Counted from the stretch's first letter, positions 9,324 to 19,754 are shown. The stretch is DNA of 64,000 bases from Escarpia spicata (GCA_963995525.1 OZ023206.1:67045823-67109822); one strand, 5' to 3'. Notes: generated from the sequence alone by a model not told the origin. Program-made: numbers and translations.

Positions 9324-9776
9324 TTATTGCAGTTGTTTAAGCCAATCGAATACACGGCAATCGTTTGCTATCAGATCAGTGCCGAAACCTTTTACGAAAT
9401 CCTTCATGACAACTCCACGACATCGAAACATGAGATAAGCAACACAGTATTGTCCACAAACGTTAGACACGGGGCTCTGCAGTCTCTTAGAATTATGAGT
9501 CCACGTTACACAATGTTTATTCAAGAAGCGACAAAACTCGACGTGCTGCGGCGGCAGACCGTACGAGCAGAAGTATTCGCCGCAACCGTCGGCGTCTACG
9601 TAGATCGCTATCCAATGTTCACCGGGTTTACCCGTGTCGTGTGTGTTGCACACGAAGGCGACGGGGTAAGCGTCTATCCGGAGTTCGAGGAGTACGTCTT
9701 TGGGTACGATACCACGCATGACGACACGGGCATGCGTATCGCGGGTGAGTAGGCGGACGAGCTGTAGGGTTTCCAT
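9324..9776 (-). CDS. Adenain-like cysteine protease (Y)
   Basis: 150 residues and open. It has G-E-H-W-I-A-I-Y (His), the downstream Asp-rich turn, and N-V-C-G-Q-Y-C-V-A-Y (Gln and catalytic Cys). It would process capsid and core proteins during maturation, as adenain does. The ATG overlaps the stop of the major capsid gene (TGATG at 9774..9778), which suggests coupled or polycistronic expression. It is clearly related to, but diverged from, the X protease. Confidence 0.92.
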   Translation of the reverse strand: METLQLVRLLTRDTHARVVMRGIVPKDVLLELRIDAYPVAFVCNTHDTGKPGEHWIAIYVDADGCGEYFCSYGLPPQHVEFCRFLNKHCVTWTHNSKRLQSPVSNVCGQYCVAYLMFRCRGVVMKDFVKGFGTDLIANDCRVFDWLKQLQ

Positions 9777-11095
9777 CAGTTGTCGTAGATGACGTTACGA
9801 CTCCTGTCGATCTCCAGCACCTTCTCGAATTCGGCATAGGCGACGACGTTCACAGTGGTTGTCAGCGCGTCGTGGAAATGAATCTCGATGCGCACGTTGC
9901 CCTTATGTACCAGATGGAAGCAGCAGTCGTCGCACGCATCGGGGGTGAGGTCCACGGCGAAGAAGGTGTAGCCGTGTCGGAAGTCGTAACGAGTCAAGCC
10001 GTTGCCTTCGTCCTGCCACGCCTTACCCGTCGAGGTGAACAGGTTATGGTAGCACCTGGCAAAGAGATCGTTCTCGAAGTCGGGCTGGAAAGGTTTGGCG
10101 GGTATCTGTCGTCCGTCGATGTACACGGCGAGGAAGTTGATGTTGTTGTTTTTAGCGTGAAAGGGATTTCTGTCGTAGCGTCCGTTGTAGGCGTCGTTAT
10201 CAATGCAGCACAGCACGAGACGTTTCGGAAGAACACCAAGAAAGAGGTTCTCGTGCGTGTGTGAGCGGGCACCTGTGGGAATGGAGTAGACCTTGCATTC
10301 GACGGGTCGCAGCGGATACTTGGCGGTGGCCTTTTCGAGGGCTTTGATGGTCGCCATCTGTACGCCTGGGTTTAGGGTGACTTTCCTGACGAACAGTGTA
10401 GCGTTGACGATCTGTATCTTGTAGCCGGGGTTAGCTCCGCCGGCTATGAGTGCGAACGCATCCTTACTGCGCACCACACGTATCTTGGCCTCGACACCGT
10501 TGATGAGGAGTTTATCCTGATGGGAGAGATCGAGGTGGAGACGTCCCGTCATGTCGACCACGCCACTCTGGGCGATCATGGCGCGTCTGGCGACGAACCC
10601 CGCGTTGGCTGTCGGATCGTCACCGTCAATGACGACGGCGTCCATACGATTAGCCGTGTCCTTGTACCACATCTGACTCGTCAGATACGTCTCCTTGGCA
10701 TCGTTGCCGTAACTGAGCAGCGTATCTATGTAGGCGCGGTACGGGTACGTGTTGGTCGAGGAAGTCACGAGCGTTCCGTTCAGGTAGAGGTCGACCTGAC
10801 TGAACAGCGAATGGAGCCAGTTATTCACGGGTGCAACGGGATCGGCGGCGTCGAGATCGCTTCCGTCGGCACGCGTCACCTTCGCCTGAATGTGTAGCGT
10901 CATGCTAGCTAGATCCTGGTAATCGTCTCCCGAACCAGGTACGACGAATTCGATCGGACCACCCGAGTCGAGTGAGGACATCGGTTGGTAGTGGACCGTG
11001 CGACTGTCGACGATGCTGGTCTGAGTCGGAGGCACGGTGAAGATATCGAGTTCGCTCTTGAGTCCCTCGCATGATAGTTTATGAACGAACGCCAT
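9776..11095 (-). CDS. Major capsid protein, F54H12.2-like (Y)
   Basis: 439 residues from the ATG at 11095 (MAFVHKLSCEG). The frame extends 7 codons further, but the homologue at 40295 starts at MAFVN, which supports 11095. Typical segments are F-T-V-P-P-T-Q-T-S-I, G-G-P-I-E-F-V-V-P-G-S-G, V-N-N-W-L-H-S-L-F-S-Q-V and L-L-S-Y-G-N-D-A-K. Proteins of this family are widespread in invertebrate genomes under the C. elegans name F54H12.2. Assignment as the double-jelly-roll capsid protein of Polinton-type viruses is family knowledge plus position next to protease and penton-like genes. Confidence 0.85.
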   Translation of the reverse strand: MAFVHKLSCEGLKSELDIFTVPPTQTSIVDSRTVHYQPMSSLDSGGPIEFVVPGSGDDYQDLASMTLHIQAKVTRADGSDLDAADPVAPVNNWLHSLFSQVDLYLNGTLVTSSTNTYPYRAYIDTLLSYGNDAKETYLTSQMWYKDTANRMDAVVIDGDDPTANAGFVARRAMIAQSGVVDMTGRLHLDLSHQDKLLINGVEAKIRVVRSKDAFALIAGGANPGYKIQIVNATLFVRKVTLNPGVQMATIKALEKATAKYPLRPVECKVYSIPTGARSHTHENLFLGVLPKRLVLCCIDNDAYNGRYDRNPFHAKNNNINFLAVYIDGRQIPAKPFQPDFENDLFARCYHNLFTSTGKAWQDEGNGLTRYDFRHGYTFFAVDLTPDACDDCCFHLVHKGNVRIEIHFHDALTTTVNVVAYAEFEKVLEIDRSRNVIYDN

Positions 11096-11168
11096 CGTCG
11101 AATATATCCGGTTCACGACGTGCCTTCGGTCTCTGCTGCTTCCTTCGACGTCTCGCGGCTGTACTGAC

Positions 11169-11492
11169 TCATTTCGAGGCGGGTGCGCGTCTTATACGCT
11201 TATGCACACCGGGGGTCAAGAGGTCGCTTATAATTTCTCTACCTGCAGCGGTGGCGCGACGTTTGGCAGCCGTTCTGATGTTCTGTCCCGCCAGGACGTC
11301 GTCGGCTATACGTGCGCCGGTCGACAGAGCTCTCTTTCCCAACGCCACGGCGCCTCTCTTGACGAGTGGCATGACGCTACGCAGTAGACCTCCGAATAGA
11401 CTTCCCAGTCCGTGTCCTCGTTGGTATCGGGCACCCGCGAAATAAGGAAGCGCACCACCCGCTTGACGAGCGTAGTAATCGTTGTAATTCAT
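11169..11492 (-). CDS. Small basic virion protein, pVI/pVII-like (Y)
   Basis: 107 residues, Gly- and Arg/Lys-rich. N-terminal YYARQAGGALPYF is followed by GHGLGSLFGGLLRSVMPL, an amphipathic segment, then a basic tail. The gene lies between the major capsid and penton-like genes, as in X. The length, the basic tail and the GG pairs that could be protease sites resemble adenovirus core/membrane-lytic proteins; this comparison is an inference. It starts 6 nt after the penton-like stop. Confidence 0.75.
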   Translation of the reverse strand: MNYNDYYARQAGGALPYFAGARYQRGHGLGSLFGGLLRSVMPLVKRGAVALGKRALSTGARIADDVLAGQNIRTAAKRRATAAGREIISDLLTPGVHKRIRRAPASK

Positions 11493-11498
11493 CTCTCT

Positions 11499-12302
11499 CT
11501 AGAACAGTGGCGTCCGTTGTCGTTGGAAATGAAGTGTCACTGTCACCTTGCCGACTTCGAATGGCACGCGTTGTCCCGTGTCGTCTCTTATATCTATCTC
11601 GATCGTACCAAACTCTTTGCAGAGCACGGGTACATAGTGAGTCTTATCGAAGGTCTTCGACACGACGTCGCCATGACGACCGCTCACCGAAACGATGCGC
11701 AGCAGCGGTACGAGACTGTCACCGACAACTCGTGGTTCCACGACGTCCGTGTAGATGTAGAGCGATTCCCGTTCCATGGTGACCACGGTGTCACCTTCCA
11801 TGATACGTACCTTGAACTCGGGTACCGCGGGGTCCTTCGGGAGAGCCGCCAGCGTAGCGGTACGAAAGCCGAGAACGGTGGTCAGCATAGCGGCGCGGAA
11901 GACGGTATTCGGTGCCATGTGCACCGATACCTTACGCGTGATGACGCTGTAGCTCAGTTTCACTCGTCCCTCTCCCACCACGCGACGTAGAGCAGCGTTA
12001 ATGACGAGGATCAGTGACCACGGATCTTTATAGTGTCCGGTTCCGATTCGGATAATCTCCGTGTGCAGGGACCGCGGGTCCCGATATTCGTCTATCGGTA
12101 GTGACACGGCGAACCCCGCTTCGTCGCCTACGATGTTGTACCAACTGTGCGGGTACTGTACCTCCACCAGTCCGCACTCCCATTGTCCCTGTAGTAGGAT
12201 ACGTTTCGGTAGCGTCGTGACGTAGTGGGTCAGCGTGTTGTCGGGGTGCGTGTCCATGGAAGCATTGCTAGGCAACGTGAGATAGAAATCACTCGTCGCC
12301 AT
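11499..12302 (-). CDS. Minor capsid (penton-like) protein (Y)
   Basis: 267 residues, beta-rich. It begins MATSDFYLTLPSNASM and contains N-T-L-T-H-Y-V-T-T-L-P and W-E-C-G-L-V-E-V-Q-Y-P. The homologue in X-R (39016) has the same opening. By size, position beside the major capsid gene and predicted beta content it fits the single-jelly-roll penton protein of Polintons; no fold was computed. Its start overlaps the end of the membrane-protein gene by 14 nt. Confidence 0.72.
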   Translation of the reverse strand: MATSDFYLTLPSNASMDTHPDNTLTHYVTTLPKRILLQGQWECGLVEVQYPHSWYNIVGDEAGFAVSLPIDEYRDPRSLHTEIIRIGTGHYKDPWSLILVINAALRRVVGEGRVKLSYSVITRKVSVHMAPNTVFRAAMLTTVLGFRTATLAALPKDPAVPEFKVRIMEGDTVVTMERESLYIYTDVVEPRVVGDSLVPLLRIVSVSGRHGDVVSKTFDKTHYVPVLCKEFGTIEIDIRDDTGQRVPFEVGKVTVTLHFQRQRTPLF

Positions 12303-12588
12303 GTTGTTTCAACGTCGGACTGGGTAGCAGGTAACCCAACGAACTACTCAACAGGGCCGTCCAAAGAGTCGGATTGACGTGGTGACCGAACGTCTGGTTG
12401 TAGATGCTGACCAAGATGACAGTGTACAAGACGACGACTTGACACAGAAAGACTATCTCCTCTTTGGGACACGCGGTGCCAAATATATGCCACGGAGTCC
12501 TCTCTTTCTTTATCGGTGGAGTGGCGTCGACGTCGTCTTCTTCTTCTTCGTCGCTAACGGTAATCCGTGATGTCGTCTCGTCTGCCAT
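12289..12588 (-). CDS. Small membrane protein upstream of penton (Y)
   Basis: 99 residues. An acidic N-terminus (run of Glu/Asp) is followed by C-P-K-E-E-I-V-F-L-C-Q-V-V-V-L-Y-T-V-I-L-V-S-I-Y-N, one clear transmembrane helix, and a second hydrophobic patch (LWTALLSSSLGYLLPSP). X-R has the same protein at 38631 with the helix and the LGYLLPSP end conserved. Role unknown; possibly a virion membrane or assembly protein. Confidence 0.7.
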   Translation of the reverse strand: MADETTSRITVSDEEEEDDVDATPPIKKERTPWHIFGTACPKEEIVFLCQVVVLYTVILVSIYNQTFGHHVNPTLWTALLSSSLGYLLPSPTLKQHGDE

Positions 12589-12628
12589 GCGTGGACGACT
12601 GATATCGCGACGGGCGCGTGACTAGTCT

Positions 12629-13693
12629 TTATAAGCCGACGAGGGCCTTGGCATCGATCCAGCTGTTGAATTTCGAAGGGTATCCGAACCATTTCACCAA
12701 CACCTCCCTTCGCCTGCCTACCTTGCGACGCTGTACTATCGATTCCACGCGGTACAGTTTATCAACCGGAACCGTCACCTTCTGCAACTCCGGCTCTTAG
12801 AAGGTACCGTCCAGTATCTCTCCGAGATCGTCCGCTAGAAGATAGACGGGCGGATCGGACGGATGCACCTCGCGTATCGTGAATAGTTCCTCTGTCCAAT
12901 TCACCGTGTAGCCTTTTTCGAATCGTCTCTTGATCTTGCTGCTACGCACGCGATCCCCCACGTGGTACTTGGGTACGCCCTTACCGTGATGACCACCGTA
13001 CAGACGCTGCCACACCTCTTCCTGATTAGTCGCATCCACCTGCGACGGAGGCATCCCGATACTACGATGGGGCGTGTCGTTGTACGTGCGCACCAGATCC
13101 GGAAGGATATCGATGTATCACCACGATGCTTTGTGTGTCAGGTATCGCCACAGGCGCGTCATTAGCGTGCGATTGAAGCGTTCCACGATGCTCGCCTTGA
13201 TCTCCTCGTTAGAGGTGGAGAAGTGCTGGATGCCGTACCTGTCCAATACACTCCGAACGCTACGGTTATAGAATTCCAGACCTCTATCGGTCTGCAAAAA
13301 CAACGGCTGTACGTCGGTGAAGAGTCCGTTCAGCGCCTTCAACACAGACGTCGCCGACTTGGTCTTCAGCGGAACGCATCGGGCGACTTTCGAGAAGACG
13401 TCGATCACCGTGAGCAGGAACGTCGTACCGTCGTTTTCTTTTTTCAGACTGGTCACGTCGACGAGATCGGCTTGCCACTGTTGATCCCGTCCTCCGACGA
13501 CCGTGCGTCGTCGCTTGAAACGAACTCTGACCGGTTTGTGTAGGGTATAGGCGTTCTGTTCCGATAGCCATTGTTCGACCATCTTTCTCGGTACGCGTGG
13601 CACGTCTCGTCGCAAAGACGCGATTCCCCCGTAACTTCCCACCTTGGCGGGATCGAAGTAGACGTCCTCCAGCTGTTTGCGTCGTCGCACCAT
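12629..13693 (-). pseudogene. Retrovirus-like integrase with chromodomain (Y), two nonsense mutations
   Basis: The DDE core is visible: W-Q-A-D-L-V-D, then T-D-R-G-L-E-F, then N-E-E-I-K-A-S-I-V-E-R-F-N. The C-terminus carries a chromodomain-like W-x-G-Y-P-x-x-F-N-S-W-I-D. It would insert the linear element and make the 6-bp duplication. Two in-frame stops, a TGA near 13117 and a TAA near 12797, split it without changing frame, so the copy is dead by point mutation. ATG 13693 is preferred to 13726, by comparison with X-R. Confidence 0.9.
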
Positions 13694-13699
13694 GATCGT

Positions 13700-13794
13700 A
13701 TTATATAATCGCCGATAATACCGCACACGATGGGAAGTCCGGCGTAAGCGACACCGGTATACAGACGACGTAGACTATCCTGTGAATCGCACAT
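13700..13794 (-). CDS. Small membrane protein overlapping the integrase start (Y), 3' end uncertain
   Basis: From the ATG at 13794 the frame has a hydrophobic stretch (Y-T-G-V-A-Y-A-G-L-P-I-V-C-G-I-I-G-D-Y) and then R-S-W-C-D-D. This matches the pattern of the 54-55 aa proteins at 37303 (X-R) and 62461 (Z). The frame stays open to 13453 across the integrase, longer than its relatives, so the true end is unclear. The 3' coordinate given marks only the recognisable part. Confidence 0.4.
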
Positions 13795-13825
13795 TATGTC
13801 GGCGAATCGAGAAGGTGCGCCTCTT

Positions 13826-14566
13826 TTATCTGAGATCCTCCCATCCCTTACTAGTCGAGGCCGGTGGCGTAGGTAGAGTGGACGGGCTCATTCGTCTTCG
13901 CGTGAGGGGTGTCCACTGCAGCGATCGACGCGCTCTACCGACCGACCGTGTGGCCGCTGCCGCTACGGCACTCCTCCTTTGTTCCCGTTGAATGGCCAGT
14001 CTCCTGACCTCGTTACCCACCAACTCCATGGGTAGATTCATGGTGTCGAGTTGACGCGTAAACACCTGCCACCCCGTTGGACTGGCAACGGTCTTGCGTT
14101 GACGCAACAGATCGTTCACGAGGTCCACCACGTTACTGCCGGGTACCGCTACGCCTTTGTTCATGAGCTCTCCGCGTGCATTCCACACGACGTCTCGTTT
14201 CAGACGTTCCATCAGTAGTCTAGCTTTGGTCCGCAGTGCCTTGGGAACGCTGTCGACGACGTCCGCTTCCATACCTGTCGCCACCGCCGCTTCCATACCT
14301 GTCGCCCCCGCCTCTGGCGGGTCGGGTCCGCCCCCGCCGCCCCGCCGCCCCGCCGCCCCCGCCGCCCCCGCCGCCCCCGCCGCCCCCGCCGCCCCCGCCG
14401 CCCCCGCCGCCCCCGCCGCCCCCGCCGCCCCCGCCGCCCCCGCCGCCCCCGCCGCCCCCGCCGCCCCCGCCGCCCCCGCCGCCCCCGCCGCCCCCGCCGC
14501 TGTAACCATCGTGTCCTTGTTGACCGTCATCACGCGCACTGGTTCGCGCACGCGTCGATCGGCCAA
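13826..14566 (-). pseudogene. 'MALVDPRL' family protein (Y), N-terminus deleted, repeat-expanded
   Basis: It corresponds to 36584 (X-R) and 63679 (Z) but lacks the first ~55 codons, lost in the deletion that fused it to the polymerase. After V-M-T-V-N-K-D-T-M-V-T-A-A it enters a long Gly/Ala tract coded by the repeat at 14336..14500. It then continues with the conserved part (K-A-L-R-T-K-A-R-L-L-M-E-R-L and N-V-V-D-L-V-N-D-L). The function is unknown; a virion or assembly role is inferred from its late-gene position. Confidence 0.7.
14336..14500. repeat. (GCCGCCCCC)n coding minisatellite with G4 potential
   Basis: A ~9-bp unit is repeated about 17 times inside the MALVDPRL-family gene. The G-rich strand (GGGGGCGGC)n could form G-quadruplexes. 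Z has only a short version at ~63944-63970, so the tract has expanded in Y. Because the unit is 9 bp, length changes keep the frame. Confidence 0.9.
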
Positions 14567-14569
14567 CGC

Positions 14570-15331
14570 CTTTGGTGGTGTATTTATCGACCGTACCCGA
14601 ACAATAGTAGGTCTTGCTGCACATTCCCAGGAAACAGTCGCCGGACCATTCGACCTTGAAGAGTCCAGGTGTTCTCTTGTCGTATGCCTTGCGCGCCTTG
14701 CAACACGTCTCGGTGCCGTTCCACGGACGTCCGCCTAGTCGACAGCGTATGTAGTCGTTCCGATGATCGTCGCAACATTCGGACGGTAGCCATTCGGAGC
14801 GGTGACGATAGTAGTGGTCACGTAGTGCCGGGGTCACGAGGTTGTCGACGGACTCTCCGGCCAGAGCCAAATAGGCGCTATCCGTATCGGTTTCGCAGTA
14901 CTCGAACAGCGGACGATCCACGTACCTGACCATAAAGTCGTAGTAGAACTCCAACATGCGCAGTTTGGCCCACTGTAACACGAAGAATCCCACGTGCGTA
15001 GGCAGAGCGTATTTGACGGTGCGCTTGTGCATTTCGATCTCGTACGCATCGGTGGTGACGACGTCGAGTTGACGGAAGCGACGATTGTTGATCGCGGACG
15101 ATGCGCTCTTCTCCGTGCAGTAGGTGACTTCGCGGTGCTTATCGACGTTGGTGATACATTTCCCATAGGAAGAATTGCCCATCAGTTTGTTGGTATCCGC
15201 GATCATGGCCTTGTCGGGATGGGCGTCTCCTTCGCGACGTGCAGTGGACACCGCCTCGCCGAATCGTCGGAAGCAGGCGACCGGTGTGTACTCGATGACC
15301 TGGTAGACGTGCGTCACCTCGAGTCCGTGCG
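14570..15331 (-). pseudogene. DNA polymerase B fragment (palm/thumb part, Y)
   Basis: It matches 61338..62098 of the Z polymerase almost base for base. It contains motif B with the normal Gly (GNSSYGK) and motif C (TDTDSAY), plus K-R-T-P-G-L-F-K. The 3' edge is the deletion junction at ~14570: the base equal to Z 62098 is joined to Z 63871/63872. The other edge, at ~15331, passes directly into unrelated repeat DNA. It is not functional. Confidence 0.9.
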
Positions 15332-15454
15332 CGTGGGGACGGCGACGGTGGGTGGGTGCATGGGTGCGTGCATGCGTGTAAGGCTAGGACACCACATTAG
15401 AACTCACAAAATGTCACTCTTTTGATAGTAGAACTCACAAAATACGTACATACA

Positions 15455-15875
15455 CATACATACATACATGATGTAGTGATGTGATGAGATGATGTGATGT
15501 AGTGATGAGATGATATGATGTAGTGATGTGATGAGATGATATGATGTTGTGATGTGATGTAGTGATGTAATCAGATGATATGATGTAGTGATGTGATGCA
15601 CTGATGTAATGAGTTGATATGATGTAGTGATGTGATGCGATGATATGATGTAGTGATGCGATGATATGATGTAGTGAATGTGATGAGATGATATGATGTA
15701 GTGATGCGATGAGATGATATGCTATGTTGTGATGTAGTGATGCTGTATTGTGATGTAATCATGTATTGATGTGATGTAGTGGTGATGTGATGCTGTGCTG
15801 TGGTATTGTACTGGAGGATGTGATGTGGTGTTGTGATGTGATGTGATGCTGTGTTGTGATGTAGTGCCTTGGTGT
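15455..15875. repeat. GATGTGATGTAGT-type minisatellite
   Basis: Short degenerate units built from GATG, TGATGTAGTGATG and GAGATGATATGATG fill this stretch. It has no coding value; reading frames through it give only low-complexity His/Ile/Thr peptides. Confidence 0.9.
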
Positions 15876-15880
15876 TGCAG

Positions 15881-15960
15881 TAGAGGATGCGGAGGACGTA
15901 GAGGAGGAGGACACCCTCAAGAGCCTCGCCTTCCTTCTCGAGAAGGTCGAAGGCTGCTCG
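15881..15960 (+). other. Isolated exon-like segment inside Y
   Basis: 80 bp lie between a good acceptor (GGTGTTGCAG) and a consensus donor (CTCG|GTGAGT). After two bases it reads 26 open codons (E-D-A-E-D-V-E-E-E-D-T, then L-A-F-L-L-E-K-V-E-G-C-S). The G+C-rich coding texture contrasts with the repeats on both sides. It looks like an internal exon of a host gene carried with intron DNA. The source gene is not recognised. Confidence 0.5.
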
Positions 15961-16019
15961 GTGAGTCGTGTCATGTGATGGTTCTTGTACACAGGGGGCA
16001 GCCATAAAGTATGTCACAC

Positions 16020-16940
16020 TGGTGATGTGACGAAGTGTTACATGGGAATGGGGGTCTTGTGACAAAGTGTTACGTGGGAGTGGGGGTCTTGTGACAAAGT
16101 GTTACATGGGAGTGGGGGTCTTGTGACAAAGTGTTACATGGAATTGGGGGTCTTTGAGCAATAGTGACATAGTGGTACATGGGAGTGGGGGTCTTGTGAC
16201 AAAGTGTTACATGGGAGTGGGGGTCTTTGGGCAATAGTGACAAAGTGGTACATGGGAGTGGGGGTCTTTGGGCAATAGTGACAACGTGTTACATGGGAGT
16301 GGGGTCTTTTGGCAATAGTGACAAGGTGTTACTTGGGAGTGGGGTCTTTTGGCAATAGTGACAAGGTGTTACTTGGGAGTGGGGGTCTTTGGGCAATAGT
16401 GACATAGTGGTACATGGGAGTGGGGGTCTTGTAACAAAGTGTTATATGGGAGTATGGGTCTTTGGGCAATAGTGACAGTGTTACATGGGAGTGGGGGTCT
16501 TTGGGCAATAGTGACAAGAGGGGGTGTGGGTCTTTGGGCAATAGTGACAAAGTGGTACATGGGAGTGGGGGTCTTTGGGCAATAGTGACAACGTGTTACA
16601 TGGGAGTGTGGGTCTTTGGGCAATAGTGACAGTGTTACATGGGGTGGGGTCTTTGGGCAATAGTGACAAAGTGTTACATGGGAGTGGGGGTCTTTGGGCA
16701 ATAGTGACAAAGGTTACATGGGAGTGGGGGTCTTTGGGCAATAGTGACACAAAGTGTTACATTCGAGTGGGGGACTTTGGGCAATAGTCACAAAGGTTAC
16801 ATGGGAGTGGGGGTCTTTGGGCAATAGTGACACAAAGTGTTATATTGGAGTGGAGGTCTTTGGGCAATAGTGACACAAAGTGTTACATGGGAGTGGTGTG
16901 TCTTTGGGCAATCACGACAAAGTGTTACAAGGGAGACATG
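16020..16940. repeat. ~41-bp tandem repeat array
   Basis: Unit of the type GTTACATGGGAGTGGGGGTC plus TTTGGGCAATAGTGACAAAG, about 20 degenerate copies. Units are contiguous, with no spacers. No gene. Confidence 0.92.
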
Positions 16941-17309
16941 ACATTTCGGACAATGCATGACAGAATGAATGTGCCATCAGTTTCAATTGTTTAGGCATCA
17001 TAATAAATAACCATTTAAACTGGCAGTCATACAAACAAAATAGCAAATAAAATATCCTTACCACTTACAATTCTTTCCTCCAGGGGGTAGATCACGTGGA
17101 GACGGGCACCATCTTAAAATTTCCTCATGGGTGCTCCAGCCCAGAGTGATATATATCAGCAGACTCAGTCTACGTCAATTAGCCTTTAATATTCCCTCAT
17201 TAGTCCTTCATTACCCGCCAGGTGGTACTACTTCCACTGGGAGGTCGGTCCCGTGACAGGCTAATTCCCCCTCAGGAGCAGACACTAGCTCCTTCACTTT
17301 CCGCCAAGC
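16941..17309 (+). other. LINE-RT scrap and second exon-like segment between arrays
   Basis: A short frame near 16990-17040 reads L-G-I-I-I-N-N-H-L-N-W-Q, like the reverse-transcriptase C-terminal region of CR1/L2-type LINEs. At ~17083 an acceptor-like TTCTTTCCTCCAG precedes a short open stretch ending in TGA near 17139. The rest has no recognisable content. Confidence 0.35.
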
Positions 17310-19305
17310 TAGACCATGTATGGAAGGCAAACATGTAACAAGCTAGTCCATGTACGGAAGGCAAACATGTAACAAGCTAGACCATGTACGGAAGGCCAAC
17401 ATGTAACAAGCTAGTCCATGTACGGAAGGCAGACATGTAACAGGTTAGACCATGTATGAAAGGCAAACATGTAACAAGCTAGACCATATATGGAAGGCAG
17501 ACATGTAACAAGCTAAACCATGTACGGAAGGCAAACATGTAACAAGCTAGTCCGTGTATGGAAGGCAAACATGTAACAAGCTAGACCATGTATGGAAGGC
17601 AAACATGTCACAAGTTAGATCATGTATGGAAGGCAGACATGTAGCAAGCTAGACCATGTATGGAAGGCAGACATGTAACAAGCCAGACCATGTATGGAAG
17701 GCAAACATATAACAAGCTAGTCCGTGTATGGAAGGCAAACATGTAACAAGCTAGACCATGTATGGATAGCAAACAGGTAACAAGCTAGTCCATGTATGGA
17801 AGGCAGACATGTAACAAGCAAGACCATGTACGGAAGGCAAACATGTAACAAGCTAGACCATGTATGGGAGGCAAACTTGTAACAAGCTAGACCATGTACG
17901 GAAGGCCAACATGTAACAAGCTAGTCCATGTATGGATAGCAAACAGGTAACAAGCTAGTCCATGTATGGAAGGCAGACATGTAACAAGCTAGACCATGTA
18001 CGGAAGGCAAACATGTAACAAGCTAGACCATGTATGGAAGGCAAACTTGTAACAAGCTAGACCATGTACGGAAGGCCAACATGTAACAAGCTAGACCATA
18101 TATGGTAGGCAGGCATGTAACAAGCTAGACCATGTATGGAAGGCAACCATGTAACAAGCTAGACCATGTATGGAAGGCAAACATGTCACAAGTTAGACCA
18201 TGTATGGAAGGCAGACATGTAGCAAGTTAGACCATGTATGGAAGGCAGACATGTAACAAGCCAGACCATGTATAGAAGGCAAACACGTAACAAGCTAGAC
18301 CATATATTGTAGGCAGGCATGTAACAAGCTAGACCATGTATGGAAGGCAACCATGTAACAAGCTAGACCATGTATGGAAGGCAAACATGTCACTAGTTAG
18401 ACCATGTATGGAAGGCAGACATGTAGCACGTTAGACCATGTATGGAAGGCAGACATGTAACAAGCCAGACCATGTATAGAAGGCAAACACGTAACAAGCT
18501 AGACCATATATGGTAGGCAGGCATGTAACAAGCTAGACCATGTATTGAAGGCAACCATGTAACAAGCTAGACCATGTATGGAAGGCAAACATGTCACAAG
18601 TTAGACCATGTATGGAAGGCAGACATGTAGCAAGTTAGACCATGTATGGAAGGCAGACATGTAACAAGCCAGACCATGTATAGAAGGCAAACACGCAACA
18701 AGCTAGTCCGTGTATGGAAGGCAAACATGTAACAAGCTAGACCATGTATGGATAGCAAACAGGTAACAAGCTAGTCCATGTATGGAAGGCAGACATGTAA
18801 CAAGCTAGACTATGTACAGAAGGCAAACATGTAGCAAGCTAGACCATGGATGGAAGGGAAACATGTAACAAGCTAGTCCATGTATGAAAGGCAAATATGT
18901 AACAAGGTAGACCGTGCATGGAAGGCAAACATGTAACATGCTAGTCCATGTATGGAAGGTCAACATGTAACAAACTAGACCATGTACGAAAGGCAAACAT
19001 ATAACAGGCTAGACCATGTATGGATGGCAAACATGTAACAAGCTAGACCATGTGTGGAAGGCAAACATGTAACAAGCTAGTCCATGTATGGAAGGTCAAC
19101 ATGTAACAAGCTAGAGCATGTACGAAAGACAAACATGTAACAAGCTAGACCATGTATGGAAGGCAAACATGTAACAAACTAGACCATGTATGGAAGGTAG
19201 ACATGTAACAAGCTAGACCATGTATGGAAGGTAAACATGTAACAAGCTAGACCATGTATGGAAGGCAGACATGTAACAGGCTAGACCATGTACGGAATGC
19301 ACCCG
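17310..19305. repeat. 34-bp tandem array, ~58 copies
   Basis: Unit: ACAAGCTAGACCATGTATGG + AAGGCAAACATGTA, with point variants and some higher-order structure (a multi-unit block recurs at about 18070-18300, 18300-18480 and 18480-18700). No spacers, so not a CRISPR-like array. It lies inside Y. Confidence 0.95.
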
Positions 19306-19639
19306 CTAACGAGCACCTGTGACACAAGATGTATATGACAGTTTGAAGAATGAGAATTGTGGTAAGTAAATTGTTGGAAGTTGGAACACGTGTATGGATG
19401 GACGTAGCGTAGTGGCTTCTCGTGAGTGTCGAGTCACGCGGCTTATCTCATACTGCACCCGCTAACGAGCACGGGCAGAGAGCGGAGTTCAACTCGTGAC
19501 TCCATTGTCTGTACTGTCTCGTGATTGAAAAGACATAACGCCTCTATCGGGTTTGCGTATATAAATCTAACAAAACTCTAGTGGAGCATATTACTTTCTA
19601 CCGACTTCGAACAACGCAACTTCACTCCGACTGCTGAAG
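19306..19639 (+). promoter_or_regulatory. Promoter region of the Y right-end gene, copy 1
   Basis: GCACCCGCTAACGAGCAC occurs at ~19307 and ~19455. A 65-bp block at 19513..19577 carries TATA (CGTATATAAATC) and is repeated almost exactly at 20703..20767. The TATA lies ~80-100 bp before ATGs at 19640 and 19663. Confidence 0.55.
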
Positions 19640-19754
19640 ATGGCGAGCGCTCACGACAAGGCATGTCCCGAGGACAAGATGAATATTATACGTCTCCAAT
19701 AAGTAAGTGCTGCAAACTTTGTATTTTATCGCTTGACATACGCTTGACCTCCCA

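Noticed and set aside
14157..14738. Plus-strand Ala/Pro-rich ORFs opposite the MALVDPRL gene
   Set aside because: Antisense to a conserved gene and dominated by the GC minisatellite.
17310..19305. CRISPR-like regular array
   Set aside because: The 34-bp units are directly contiguous without spacers, in eukaryotic repeat DNA; it is a satellite.
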